From: Holophagae bacterium
Lineage (GTDB): Bacteria > Acidobacteriota > Holophagae > Acanthopleuribacterales > Acanthopleuribacteraceae
NCBI GenBank assembly: GCA_030429565.1
Contig: JAUIFE010000017.1
Span: forward strand, 119,006 to 183,005
Length of the DNA: 64,000 nt
Reading direction: 5' to 3'
Positions 53,134 through 62,646 of this stretch are shown here, piece after piece. Both the position numbers and the translations under genes were made by a program. Under the pieces are notes generated by a model that saw only the letters and a list, made by a program, of their open reading frames with translations, made no database searches and had not been told where the DNA came from. How positions within the stretch are numbered: position 1 is the stretch's first letter; each line of letters begins with the position of its first letter.

Positions 53134-53751
53134 GACGATGCCTCCTTCTTTGTGGGCGACGAAACGGTTGATGGGAGGGTTCGTCGCTGCAATGGGTCAG
53201 GGGACAAGCCTGCATTAGCAAATGCCCCGGCCCGGCCATCGTGCACGCACCATTCTCCGGCCCCATCGACATGATTGACTTGGGTGGGGACGGCCGTTCG
53301 GTGGCTGCGGCAAACGATGGCGAATCGTTCTGAGTTGGCGGCTTGGGTATGGGGTCTTGTATGGGAAGGGTGGCTGCGCGGCCAAAACGGCCTGGGGAAA
53401 TAAATGAAACCGATTAAATCAAGCGAGTGTGTCGTACTCCGGCTTACAGGGTTCCTTAGCGGCCCTGGCCGATCCCATTGCGTAAATCCCAAACATTGAG
53501 TCGGTCTATTGCCGATTAGGCCGGTCGCCGTGGCGATCAAGTCAATGGGAGGCGGGGTTTGTTTTTGTTGAAAGTTATCTATATATATCGACCCTGGTCC
53601 GGCAAAGATTAAAAAATAAAGTGCGTTTTTATTTCCGCTTTGTGGTGATCTTTGGTTTGCCTCCGCGTGATTTCGCTGCGAGGCTGCTATTTCCCCAAAA
53701 AAAAACCGCACCTCAATGGATGCGGTTTTCTGTTTTGGTTTTCACCTGCAT
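53134..53751. other. Intergenic region between the broken receptor and the dipeptidyl peptidase
   Basis: About 620 bases without a supported gene; open frames here are short or Pro/His/Arg-rich shadows. It holds the peptidase terminator (53702-53729) and, between 53400 and 53640, an A/T-richer part (TATATATATCG near 53580) likely to include the receptor promoter. I looked for a second B12-type leader and did not find the box. Confidence 0.55.
53702..53729 (-). terminator. Rho-independent terminator of the dipeptidyl peptidase gene
   Basis: AAAACCGCA / TGCGGTTTT perfect 9-bp stem with a 10-base loop, followed on the minus strand by a run of T residues, ~20 bases after the peptidase stop. Confidence 0.88.
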
Positions 53752-56025
53752 TTACTTCAAGTGTTTGTCGAAGAATGCCGTCGTGGCTTTGAACAGGTGT
53801 TTGCGTGTTTGAATGCCCCAGATACGGTGCTTTTTGCCAGGGTAATTCATCATGTCGAACGCAATATCGCGATCCTGAAGCTCCTTGTAGAGCTTGGTCG
53901 CGTTGGTGAACAAGACGTTGTCGTCGGCCATGCCGTGAATAATGAACAGCGGGCCGCGCAGGCCGTCGATGTGTGCAAACACATTGCTCTGCGTATAACC
54001 CTCGCCATTGTCCTGGGGATGGTCTAAATAGCGTTCGGTGTAGTGGGTGTCGTACAGACCCCAATCGGTAACCGGTGCGACCGAAACCCCGGCGGCAAAA
54101 TCGTCGGGTGCGCGCATCATCGTCATCAGTGTCATATAGCCGCCGTAACTCCAGCCGAAGATGCCGATCTTGTCGCCGTTAACGTAGGGAAGCGACCGCA
54201 GGAATGCGACGCCGACCTGTTGGTCACGGACCTCGACGTCACCTAAGCGACGGTGGATCGGGAACTCGAACGCCGTGCCGCGATTGGTGGAGCCGCGGTT
54301 GTCGAGTGTGAACACCACGTAACCGCGTTGGGCCATGTACTGCAACCACAGGTAGTAACGTGAGCCCCACGCTTTGGTAACCTTCTGTGCGCCCGGGCCA
54401 CCATAACAGTCCACCAGAACCGGATACTTTTTGGCGGGATCAAAGGGTACCGGCTTGTGCAAGCTGTAGTACAGATCTTGACCGTCCTCTGCTTTGAGTT
54501 TGCCGAACTCGGGTTGGCTGTGGTCTGCCCAATACGGATGGTATGGGTGATTTTCATCGAGCGGGTTGGCCTGCAATACCGCAACTTCCTTCAAATCTTT
54601 GGTGCGGTAAACCTTGACTTCCACTGGTTGTGTCGGGCTGGAGAAGCTGTCGATGAAATAGGTGCCGTTGCCGCTGACCGTGACGTTGTGGAACCCTTCG
54701 GCTGTGGTGATCTTTTGCGTTTTGGTCGGCTTGCCGGTGGGGCTGATTTTAAGGCGGTAAGCGTGGCGTTCCAGCGGTGTTTCGCGGTTCCCCTCGAAGT
54801 AAATGTGTCCCGCCGCTTCGTTCACGCTTAGCAAGTGGTTGACCATCCATTCGCCGCTGGTCAATTGCGCGACCAACTCGCCGTTGATGTGGTAGAGGTA
54901 CAGGTGTTGGAAACCATCGCGTTCGGAAGCCCAGATGAACCAAGGTTTGTTTTTGAAAAAGTAAATTTCATCGTGCAGGTTGATCCAGTGTTTGCTTGTT
55001 TCTTGGACCAACACCTTGCTGACGCCGGTAGCGCGTTCTGCGACCAGTAAATCGAGTGTGCGCTGGTCGCGCGATTGACGTTGAACCAAGAGTTTCTGGC
55101 TGTCCGTCATCCAGTTGACGCGCGCCAGGTAGACATCGCTGTCCTCGCCTAAATCAATTTTGCGCGCTGTGCCGCCCGCCACGTCGCGGACGTACAGATC
55201 AACGCGCGCGTTCGGTGTTCCGGTGTAGGGGTAACGTTGGTCGATCACTTTAAACTGATCGGCGTAGATTTCGCTGCGTTGCGAAACATTAACCGGGCTT
55301 TCATCGACGCGGGCAAAGGCCAGCGCACTGTCGTCCGGTGCCCACCAGTAGCCGGTGTAACGGCCCATCTCTTCTTGCGCGACGAATTCGGCCATACCGA
55401 ACTTGATGGTGCCTTTGCCTTCGCTGGTAATCGCCGTTTCTTCGCGCGTCTTAATATCGATGACGTAGAGGTTTTGCTTGCGAATAAACGAAACATAACG
55501 ACCCTTCGGTGAAAAGCGTGCGTCCGTTTCAAAAGCATCGGTTTTCGTCAGTTGTTGGGTTTTGCCAGTGGCGATTTCGTAGACGTAAAGGTCGCCGCCC
55601 AGTGGGAACAACAGAAGCTTGGCATCTTCCGACCAACTGTAATCGACAATACCCGACTGAAACAGGCGCATGCGTTCGCGTCGCGCTTTCTCTTCGTCGG
55701 ACAGGTTCTCGGTGCCGCCGCTGATTTTCTGTGAATCGACAAACATGCCGATTTTGCCGGTCGCCAAATCGAGCGACCACAGGTCGAGCACGGTGAAATC
55801 GCTTTCTTTTTCCTTGAGAAAGGTGATGCGGCTGCCGTCTGGGGCAAAAGTGGGCTTGCGCAAGTTGGGCCCATTGAGTGAGGGATCGCTGTAGATACGA
55901 TCAATGGTCAGGTTTTCCGCAAGCGCATTGGCCGTCAAAACCAACACGAGCACCGGCAAGGCGGTCAGAATGAAAAGGGCGCGGTACGCCGATTGGGCCG
56001 CGGGCCGGTTGGGGATGGACTGCAT
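53752..56025 (-). CDS. Dipeptidyl peptidase IV (S9B family)
   Basis: 757 residues from ATG 56025 (AAGGAG 7 bases upstream). A signal peptide or anchor (~10-35) leads to a DPPIV_N beta-propeller (PTFAPDGSRITFL, YVSFIRKQNLYVIDI) and then an alpha/beta-hydrolase domain. The Glu-Glu motif EFVAQEEMGRY, which binds the peptide N-terminus, marks the DPP IV subgroup. Catalytic residues: Ser626 in GWSYGGY, Asp701/702 in GMADDN, His733 in KKHRIWG. The enzyme removes X-Pro or X-Ala dipeptides in the periplasm or outside. It follows the receptor on the same strand with its own terminator. Peptide scavenging together with the neighbouring receptor is plausible. Confidence 0.94.
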   Translation of the reverse strand: MQSIPNRPAAQSAYRALFILTALPVLVLVLTANALAENLTIDRIYSDPSLNGPNLRKPTFAPDGSRITFLKEKESDFTVLDLWSLDLATGKIGMFVDSQKISGGTENLSDEEKARRERMRLFQSGIVDYSWSEDAKLLLFPLGGDLYVYEIATGKTQQLTKTDAFETDARFSPKGRYVSFIRKQNLYVIDIKTREETAITSEGKGTIKFGMAEFVAQEEMGRYTGYWWAPDDSALAFARVDESPVNVSQRSEIYADQFKVIDQRYPYTGTPNARVDLYVRDVAGGTARKIDLGEDSDVYLARVNWMTDSQKLLVQRQSRDQRTLDLLVAERATGVSKVLVQETSKHWINLHDEIYFFKNKPWFIWASERDGFQHLYLYHINGELVAQLTSGEWMVNHLLSVNEAAGHIYFEGNRETPLERHAYRLKISPTGKPTKTQKITTAEGFHNVTVSGNGTYFIDSFSSPTQPVEVKVYRTKDLKEVAVLQANPLDENHPYHPYWADHSQPEFGKLKAEDGQDLYYSLHKPVPFDPAKKYPVLVDCYGGPGAQKVTKAWGSRYYLWLQYMAQRGYVVFTLDNRGSTNRGTAFEFPIHRRLGDVEVRDQQVGVAFLRSLPYVNGDKIGIFGWSYGGYMTLMTMMRAPDDFAAGVSVAPVTDWGLYDTHYTERYLDHPQDNGEGYTQSNVFAHIDGLRGPLFIIHGMADDNVLFTNATKLYKELQDRDIAFDMMNYPGKKHRIWGIQTRKHLFKATTAFFDKHLK

Positions 56026-56156
56026 GGTTGAACTCCTTCTGGGGATCCGATTCCCACGCGAACGACCCAAACCATGCCGACTCGTTGACTCGGGGCGCGC
56101 CACGGCGCCCACGCACAAAAACACATCAATCGATGCGCCTCGATCCGTGCAAGTTG

Positions 56157-58238
56157 CTAGAAATTAGGGTTCTTTAGCTCGGTCTCGGCCCAAAAGGCGG
56201 CCTTGGGACCGTCGGCGTGGAATAAGGTTGCATGGGGGTAGTTGAGCACCTGATTGAAGGCCGCGACGGCTTCCGTCGGGAGCTTCAACTTTTGGAAACA
56301 AAGACCTTGGTAGTAATAAAGGGTTCCCTGATTGATACCGTAGGGGAAATCCAGCGTCATCGTGGAGAATATATCGAACGCTTCCTTGTAGTCACCCAAA
56401 AAGAACTGGAACCGCGCTTGGTTGAAACGCGCGGAAAGGCGAACCAGCGGGTCGGGATTGTACTTGGCGAGCTTCTCGAACATTGCCAACGAAGCTTGGG
56501 GACAGGCGTTTACCGGGTCAAAAGCGACCTCGGCCAGCGTCGTTACCGGCGCGCCTTCGACCATACGGTCGCCGACATGCACGCGGACCAACGCGCGTTT
56601 GGCCGCCGTTGCCAACTCGTCTGGACGGCGCAGCGGCACGCCGTTCAGTTTTTCAATAACCTGACCGGCGCTAATGCTGTTGTGAAACGGACTTTGCGGG
56701 TTGACAGCCAAGACTTCACAGCCTGGCAGACCCTCGCGCCGGCCGACTTGTAAGCCCAGCCACGGCCGAACCAATTCGGGAAGTCGATCCATTTGATTGA
56801 GCATTTCGCGGAACCGGTCAAAGGCTCGGAAATCAAAAGAAACCACCTGGATTTGATCGCTGAGCGGCGTCCAAAAGGCCACTTCCAAATGGCGGATCAC
56901 GACTTTTTTGCGCACGACCCGCGCCGCCACGTAAAGATCCATGCGTAAATGACGCGTCAGCGAGGCGCGATCCATCTCGCTCATCGTGCGCTCACCGAAC
57001 AGAATCGCAAACGGGTTGACCGGTACCTTGTTGGTGTTGTGCGGATCAACCGAAATCACATTCCAGGCACTTAGGCCGTTCATCAGTTTACTGGGATCCT
57101 CGGGCGGATCGCCTTCTTCACGTGATTGCAAGCCGAACCAGGCGATGGATGGCAGCGGCTCCGCCGTCAATTGCGCGTGGGCGCCGTCTTCAATGCGAAT
57201 CCGTTTGACGAACTCGCCGTCGCTGAACTTGACCCGCAAGGTGTACTCGCCCGGGCAGACCGCATGCTGTTCAATCGGCAAAATGCCAATGCGGGTTTGG
57301 TCCAGAAAAACAATTCCGGTCGCTTCCTTGGGCGTGCTGACCGAAAGCAGGGCTTCGCTGGGTTCCAGGCGAATCGGCTTCACCAAAATCTCTTTGAGCT
57401 CTTCAATAGGCATGGTGAAAACGGCGGTTTTAAAGCAGGGTTTCTCGAAGCGCAAGGTATAGGTGCCAGGTTCCATGTTGTCGATAGAAGTCGAGGCCGC
57501 CTGATCTTCGCTCAAGCCCAACGAGCGAATGGCGTTGCGGTAATCGAAGCGCAGCGGTTGGTCGGTTTTGCCGGCCGGTTGATCGTTGACGAAAATGTTA
57601 ACTTCCGTCGGCACTGTGGTAAATACCAGGCGCGCTTTGGTGCGCGCCAGCGTCGCCTCCAGGCTGGTTTGCTCGCCGGGATCGATGTCGCGTGTTTCTT
57701 GATACTCGGTGTAATTGGCTTTGCGCAGGGCGATCAGGCGTGTTCCTGACAAAACGTCGAAGGTGCCTTCGCCGGAGAAGGTGCCCACTTCGCGACCGTC
57801 GACTGTTAAGGTCACGTCGGCTAAGGCGGAAAAGTCGGTGCTGTCGGTGACCTTCACGGTTAAGGTCGCCACCAAGCTCTTTTTGAGTCGGTCGAATTCC
57901 GCCACAATTTTGGGCGGTAGGTCGTTGGGGCTGGCCTCGTAGGTGGGTTCGAAACGAATCAGGCGCTCGAAATAAGCGCGGGTCCCGTCTGGATAACTCA
58001 GCACCCCCAAAAATTTAAGGCTCTCCACCAAAATCAGTTGTTCATCTTCGCTGCGGTCCTGTTTGTCTTCCAGCTCCGCCACCAGCGTTTCAAAAAGACG
58101 CCGCGACTGGTCGCGTTGGACCGAGTTGTAAACCTTCACCGCTTGTTGGAAGCGGTCGCCGCGCGTGTTGGTGTCCAGTGCTTCGGAGGTGATTTCATCT
58201 TGGAATAGCAAACAAAAACACAATAACATCAGTGGCAT
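56157..58238 (-). CDS. Exported PEGA-domain protein with PDZ domain and C-terminal TPR-like region
   Basis: 693 residues from ATG 58238 (GGGAG 9 bases upstream). A short signal peptide (LMLLCFCLLF) is followed by a helical region (~20-110) of TPR type, then PEGA-type and related beta domains: LTVDGREVGTFSGEGTFDVLSGTRLIALRKANYTEY (~140-185), VFTTVPTEVNIFVNDQPAGKTDQPL (~205-275) and LLSVSTPKEATGIVFLDQTRIGILPIEQH (~295-350). After a variable middle part there is a PDZ-like segment, GLQVGRREGLPGCEVLAVNPQSPFHNSISAGQVIEKLNGVPLRRPDEL (~490-560), and a C-terminal TPR pair. PEGA domains bind surface polymers; PDZ domains bind C-termini. It is the third gene of the kinase module, so a downstream or scaffold role is likely. 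Confidence 0.75.
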   Translation of the reverse strand: MPLMLLCFCLLFQDEITSEALDTNTRGDRFQQAVKVYNSVQRDQSRRLFETLVAELEDKQDRSEDEQLILVESLKFLGVLSYPDGTRAYFERLIRFEPTYEASPNDLPPKIVAEFDRLKKSLVATLTVKVTDSTDFSALADVTLTVDGREVGTFSGEGTFDVLSGTRLIALRKANYTEYQETRDIDPGEQTSLEATLARTKARLVFTTVPTEVNIFVNDQPAGKTDQPLRFDYRNAIRSLGLSEDQAASTSIDNMEPGTYTLRFEKPCFKTAVFTMPIEELKEILVKPIRLEPSEALLSVSTPKEATGIVFLDQTRIGILPIEQHAVCPGEYTLRVKFSDGEFVKRIRIEDGAHAQLTAEPLPSIAWFGLQSREEGDPPEDPSKLMNGLSAWNVISVDPHNTNKVPVNPFAILFGERTMSEMDRASLTRHLRMDLYVAARVVRKKVVIRHLEVAFWTPLSDQIQVVSFDFRAFDRFREMLNQMDRLPELVRPWLGLQVGRREGLPGCEVLAVNPQSPFHNSISAGQVIEKLNGVPLRRPDELATAAKRALVRVHVGDRMVEGAPVTTLAEVAFDPVNACPQASLAMFEKLAKYNPDPLVRLSARFNQARFQFFLGDYKEAFDIFSTMTLDFPYGINQGTLYYYQGLCFQKLKLPTEAVAAFNQVLNYPHATLFHADGPKAAFWAETELKNPNF

Positions 58239-58268
58239 GGTGGTAGCTCCCAAAGTCTGAACACGGGC

Positions 58269-59720
58269 TTATTGAAAACGATAGACAGCGCCGCCGCGGC
58301 GATCCGCTAGATAAACCGCGCCGGATAAATCGACGCTCACCGATTCGGCTTGTTTGAGCGGGAAGGTGCCGTCTTTAAGGTTGACCGAATACAGCGCGGT
58401 GCCGTCGCGGCGCCAAATAGAAAGCACTGCGCCTCGGCTGCTGAGCACGTACAAGTGACCGAAGCTGTCAAAGTCAAAGTCTTTGATATCGCTTAGGTTG
58501 CTAAATCCTCTCAGCGGCATTCGCGCCATGTCGGCGTTGAAGGCGGTGAAGCTGTCGCCGTCGTTGTTGAGGACCCAAATTTCGTTTTGGTAGCAACGTA
58601 CCAGCTTGGGACGATTGAGGCCGAAGCTTTTGAGGTGCTGACCTTCGCGCGAAAAGGCCCAGAGGTCGCGCACATCGTCGTCAACCACGAACAAGCGACC
58701 AAAGGTGTCGATGCCGGCCGCGCGAATGTCTTTGAGTGTATCGCCGTTGTTGTTGAGGGTACCGAAGCTTAGCTTTTCGTCCCGTGGGTCGATGCGGTCC
58801 TTGTAAACCAGCACCATGCGGCCGTTGCGATCGCGGGTAAAACCGCGCAAATCACGGCTGTTGGTGCCGTTCGGGACCTGAGCGCCAGGCTCCAGGCTGC
58901 CAAACCGGCCGCCCTTGTTGTCGACCACCCCGACCAGGTTGGTGTCGTCGACCAGCACCGCCACCGGGCCGGCAAACTGTTTCGGCGTTGCCCCGAAAAA
59001 TGAAGTATCCAATTGCAGTGCCGGGTAAGCGCTCGAGGTAAAGCGACTCAGGCAACGCAGCAAGCGACCCGCTTTTTCGGCTTGTTCACTGTTGGGAAAG
59101 CTGCGTTGCAGGCGCGCCAAGATCAATTGCGCTTGGTCGGGATTACCGCGTTTAAAGGCCGCTTCGGCGCTGAGCAACAAGGCTGCCGGCACGCGTTTGG
59201 AGCCGCTGAAGAAGAATTCGAGGCGTTGAAAATAACTAAGCGCCATGTCGTAATCGTTGAGACGCAAATTGAGTTTGCCGAACAAGAAGTTGGCTTCGCG
59301 TTGCCAGGCGTTGTCGGGGTAAAGGTTGCTCATGCGAATCAGATCCGCCACCGCCTCTTCTAATTGCGCGCGGGTTTGACCGCGATCCTCGACAATTTGC
59401 GCTTTGTAGAAGAACGCCGCCGGCGCCTCTTCACTGCTCGCGTAGCGACTTTGAATTTGCGAAAAATAGCTCAAGGCTTTGTCGTGGTCCTGTTCCACCT
59501 CGAGGTGGTAGGTGCCCATTTGTAGCAATGCGCGCGGTGCCGTCGGCGTATCGGCGTAACTGTTAATGATCGTCTCGAGATCGGCCAACGCTTCTTTGTA
59601 TTTGCCCGCGTTCAGAAACGTCACGGCATTTTCCAGCAAACGCTCTGCTTGGTCGTTGTTTTGGGCGAGGCCGTAACTACAGGCCATCAGAAATAAACAC
59701 ATCCATCTTAATGTCCGCAT
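58269..59720 (-). CDS. Exported TPR protein with C-terminal beta-propeller
   Basis: 483 residues from ATG 59720 (AGGA ~9 bases upstream). A signal peptide (RWMCLFLMACSYGLAQ; the Cys at LMAC could alternatively be a weak lipobox) is followed by TPR repeats (~20-200) of the YbgF/BamD style, e.g. ENAVTFLNAGKYKEALADLETIINSYADTPTAPRALLQMG and AEAAFKRGNPDQAQLILARLQRSFPNSEQAEKA. The C-terminal half (~215-483) has six repeats ending in patterns like GRLFVVDDDVRDLWAFSREGQHLKSFG, an NHL-like six-bladed propeller. It lies between the PEGA kinase and the PEGA/PDZ gene with 10 and 30 bp gaps. Likely periplasmic or outer-membrane-associated interaction protein. Confidence 0.8.
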   Translation of the reverse strand: MRTLRWMCLFLMACSYGLAQNNDQAERLLENAVTFLNAGKYKEALADLETIINSYADTPTAPRALLQMGTYHLEVEQDHDKALSYFSQIQSRYASSEEAPAAFFYKAQIVEDRGQTRAQLEEAVADLIRMSNLYPDNAWQREANFLFGKLNLRLNDYDMALSYFQRLEFFFSGSKRVPAALLLSAEAAFKRGNPDQAQLILARLQRSFPNSEQAEKAGRLLRCLSRFTSSAYPALQLDTSFFGATPKQFAGPVAVLVDDTNLVGVVDNKGGRFGSLEPGAQVPNGTNSRDLRGFTRDRNGRMVLVYKDRIDPRDEKLSFGTLNNNGDTLKDIRAAGIDTFGRLFVVDDDVRDLWAFSREGQHLKSFGLNRPKLVRCYQNEIWVLNNDGDSFTAFNADMARMPLRGFSNLSDIKDFDFDSFGHLYVLSSRGAVLSIWRRDGTALYSVNLKDGTFPLKQAESVSVDLSGAVYLADRRGGAVYRFQ

Positions 59721-59730
59721 AACGTGCGTC

Positions 59731-61833
59731 CTATTGATCGGCTGCCACGGTAATCGCTTCACTGCGGTTTACCTCGATTGTTTTTTGGGCGACTATCTTA
59801 TCATTTCGATCTATAAAATCAAACTGATGGGTTCCCGCCGCTATCTTTAAGTTTACCAGCGGCGTGGTGTCCACTTTGCCTTTGGTTTTGACAAAATTGC
59901 CGTCGATTTTGACCTTGACATAGTCGCCGATAAAGTCGATTTTTGGGATCGTGATGAGGATCGGGGTTTCCAATTCAGCCGTTTGGCCGGCAACCACCGT
60001 CACGTCCAGGGTTTGTTGATAAAAATAACGCTCAGAACGCAGTGTCACGCGGTGTTTTCCTTCCGCTAGGCTAATGCGCGTGCCTTTGGCTTGGTCGTCG
60101 CCGCTGCTCAGAACCAAATCCTCCATCAGGGTCTTCACTTTTACCGTTCCCGGCGGTGGGCGTTTCTTGAGGTTGTAATCTAACAGCGACGCCTCGCTTT
60201 CGCCCTCTGTATAGCGGAAGCTTCGGTCGTAGTAACCCGGTGATCGGAAGCGCACGCGGTAGCGGCGACCCTGTTCAAAGCTGTGATCCAGGGGGGTCTT
60301 GCCGATGACTTGGCCGTCGATGACGACTTCGGCCCCTTCCGGTTGGGTTACGATGGCATGGGTGAAACGACGCGCTTTTAGGGTGAGTACTAATTCCGAC
60401 GCCATCTCTTTGCTCATGGTCAGTTGTTGGAGCATTGGCTCGTAGCCGGCCAGTTCAACCGCCAGCGTTTTGACCGTACCCGCATTGGCTTTGATTTGGA
60501 ACGACAGCGGTGTCGTGCCAATGGCGACACCGTCGAGTTTGGCTGCTGCCCCCGCCGGCTCGGTTTTGAGCAACAAATTGATGTCCACCACGGCCGGTGT
60601 CTCGGGCGGTATGGTTGGGTCCTTTTCCGGCGGTGTGGTTTCGCCTTTGCCTTTGGTGATGTCTTTGACTGAATCGAGTTGAGGCACTTCGTTCATCAAG
60701 ATATCAAACAGCCCGTTTTTCCAGGCCGCGCCACCCAGCACCACCAGAACCAAAATAAGGAAGAGGGTCATTAAGGTGCCGCGATTCGGTGGTGCGCCGC
60801 TATCGGCCTGATGGGCGCCCCCGACCGGGGCCCTTTTTCGGCCTTGTTTCTGGTTGATTTTGACGGTTTTTTCCAGAATTTCGGTGCCTTGTGCCATCTC
60901 GAATTCCGAGCGCTGCAGGTTTTTTTGCATGCTAAAGGTCGGTGAATATGCCGGACCGCTCAGTTGCGAAAAGGCGTTTACCCGCTCCTGGTCCTGTTTG
61001 GCAAGGCGCAGTGCCCCGACCAGGTCCTTAATGAACTCGGTGGAAGTCTGGTAGCGTTGGTCGGGATCCTTGGCCAGTGCCTTTTGGAATAAGCGGCGGA
61101 ACAGCCCGCCGTCAATGGGCAACAGGTGAATGTTGTTTGCCATCGTGGGCTCTTCGTTGGCAATTTTGTAGAGGATGCCGGAAATCGACTTGCCGGGAAA
61201 GGGTAAGTAGCCGGTAAGTGCTTCGTGGGTCAGAATGGCAAAAGAAAAGTTATCGCTGCGATGGTCGACCTGACCCTCGCGTACCTGTTCAGGGCTGCTA
61301 TAGCTAGGCGTTCCCAAGAAGACACCGGTTTGAGTGAGGTGTGAGTCGGCATGTTTGGCAATACCGAAATCCATAATCTTGGCCGTGCCGTCGTCCTGCA
61401 CCATGATGTTGGACGGCTTTAAATCGCGGTGAACGATGCCTTTTCCATGTGCGAAATCGAGGGCCTGTGCGATTTGAAATAATATTTGCACCAAATCCGG
61501 GAAACTCGGGCGTGGGTCCTGATAGATCAGGGCGCTCAGTGTTTGCCCTTCGACGTATTCCATTGCAATGTAGGGCGTGCCGTTTTCCTCGCCGACATCA
61601 AAGATGCTGACGATGTTCGGGTGGTGCAAGGTGCCGCTGATCTGCGCTTCCAAGCGAAAGCGCTGCAGAAACTCGTGGGCGTCCTTCTCGTTGCGGGTTG
61701 CGTCGAGTTTGATCGTTTTGATCGCTACCGTGCGTTTAATTGCCGGATCTTGTGCCTTAAAGACATTGCCCATGGCCCCTTCGCCCAGTAAATGAACGAC
61801 TTGGTATCGACCGATCGTAGATGTTTGACTCAT
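59731..61833 (-). CDS. Membrane Ser/Thr protein kinase with extracytoplasmic PEGA domains
   Basis: 700 residues from ATG 61833; a longer frame to 62019 is unsupported. Kinase domain (~8-275): Gly loop GEGAMGNVF (18-26), Lys39, HRDLKPSN (135-142), DFG (155-157), SPE (180-182). All catalytic residues are present, so this is an active RD-type Hanks kinase. A juxtamembrane linker, one membrane helix (~350-370), a Pro/Glu/Thr-rich spacer and four PEGA-like repeats follow (TEPAGAAAKLDGVAIGTTPLSF, TQPEGAEVVIDGQVIGKTPLDH and two more diverged). PEGA repeats bind cell-surface glycans or wall polymers. It heads a three-gene operon with the TPR/propeller and PEGA/PDZ proteins (10 and 30 bp gaps). It is a paralogue of the kinase at 18572. 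Confidence 0.9.
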   Translation of the reverse strand: MSQTSTIGRYQVVHLLGEGAMGNVFKAQDPAIKRTVAIKTIKLDATRNEKDAHEFLQRFRLEAQISGTLHHPNIVSIFDVGEENGTPYIAMEYVEGQTLSALIYQDPRPSFPDLVQILFQIAQALDFAHGKGIVHRDLKPSNIMVQDDGTAKIMDFGIAKHADSHLTQTGVFLGTPSYSSPEQVREGQVDHRSDNFSFAILTHEALTGYLPFPGKSISGILYKIANEEPTMANNIHLLPIDGGLFRRLFQKALAKDPDQRYQTSTEFIKDLVGALRLAKQDQERVNAFSQLSGPAYSPTFSMQKNLQRSEFEMAQGTEILEKTVKINQKQGRKRAPVGGAHQADSGAPPNRGTLMTLFLILVLVVLGGAAWKNGLFDILMNEVPQLDSVKDITKGKGETTPPEKDPTIPPETPAVVDINLLLKTEPAGAAAKLDGVAIGTTPLSFQIKANAGTVKTLAVELAGYEPMLQQLTMSKEMASELVLTLKARRFTHAIVTQPEGAEVVIDGQVIGKTPLDHSFEQGRRYRVRFRSPGYYDRSFRYTEGESEASLLDYNLKKRPPPGTVKVKTLMEDLVLSSGDDQAKGTRISLAEGKHRVTLRSERYFYQQTLDVTVVAGQTAELETPILITIPKIDFIGDYVKVKIDGNFVKTKGKVDTTPLVNLKIAAGTHQFDFIDRNDKIVAQKTIEVNRSEAITVAADQ

Positions 61834-62229
61834 AGGCTTGGGTGTTCCATCGCTAGGGTGGGAGGACGGTTGGGACGGACGCCGAACAACTTTGTCCAAC
61901 GGCGTATCGCCGTGGCCTGACGGCGCCTCATGCGGCGTTGACCTTCCGCCAAGGCCGGTTGTGACAATGAAAACGCTGCGCTGAGGGGTCCGTTCATTAA
62001 ACCACATGTGTGGGCACAAATCATCCCAAAGTCATGCCGGGGCTTGGCGCCTGAAAGTAAGGCGGTTAGCGGGCTTCGGCTAGATTGGTGTGGGAATTTG
62101 AACAAATTCCGGCGGTTTGTTGGTGTCATGGTGAATGCCGCGCTGTGGCCGGCGCCAAATCGCATTGCTGCTAGGGTCTTTAATGCCGTTACTTGTGTGT
62201 TTTGCCGCGCTGTGGCGCGGGTTTGGTTT
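61834..62229. other. Intergenic region upstream of the PEGA kinase operon
   Basis: About 400 bases. There is a perfect 6-bp hairpin at 62205-62220 (CCGCGC-TGTG-GCGCGG) near the end of yraN, without a T-run on the minus strand. I found no gene and no convincing promoter. Confidence 0.5.
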
Positions 62230-62646
62230 TTATCCTCGCCGGCGTGGCAGCATTGGGGCCTGAATGATGCGGTGTTTCCCCTTGCGCCGCAGCCAGACCA
62301 GCACTAAATCAAAGCGCCATGGCACCGGTTCGCTCGGCCATTGCTGCAAATAGCGTCGGGCCAAGTGTGTCAGTCGCCGGCTTTGGCGTGGTGACAAGGC
62401 CAACGCCATGCTCGGTTCTTGGTCTCCCGCACGTGCTTTGACCTCGATGAAGACCACTTCCCGGGCATTAGCCATGATTAAGTCGATCTCGCCGTGGTCG
62501 TGGCGCCAGTTGCGAGCCAGTAAATGGTAGCCGCGCCGATGATACCAACGTCGCGCCAGGTATTCGCCGCGCCGCCAGGGCGATGTTGGCCAAAACGGCG
62601 CCGGCATCAGCCAGCCGCGTATTCGTTCGGCCAAAGCGAAAATCAT
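62230..62646 (-). CDS. YraN/UPF0102 family endonuclease-like protein
   Basis: 138 residues. The segment RRGEYLARRWYHRRGYHLLARNWR then GEIDLIMANAREVVFIEVKAR matches UPF0102/YraN, a PD-(D/E)XK Holliday-junction-resolvase-like fold (Glu in RRGE, Asp in GEIDLI, Glu/Lys in EVK). The biological function is unproven in the family. It overlaps the cmk stop (ATGA), so the two are translationally coupled. The length is typical (~120-140). Confidence 0.9.
   Translation of the reverse strand: MIFALAERIRGWLMPAPFWPTSPWRRGEYLARRWYHRRGYHLLARNWRHDHGEIDLIMANAREVVFIEVKARAGDQEPSMALALSPRQSRRLTHLARRYLQQWPSEPVPWRFDLVLVWLRRKGKHRIIQAPMLPRRRG

Noticed and set aside
53134..53700. Second B12-type riboswitch before the broken TonB receptor
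   Set aside because: No GCCACTGT box or matching conserved blocks found on the minus strand.
62205..62220. 6-bp hairpin after yraN
   Set aside because: No T-run on the minus strand; too short to call a terminator.
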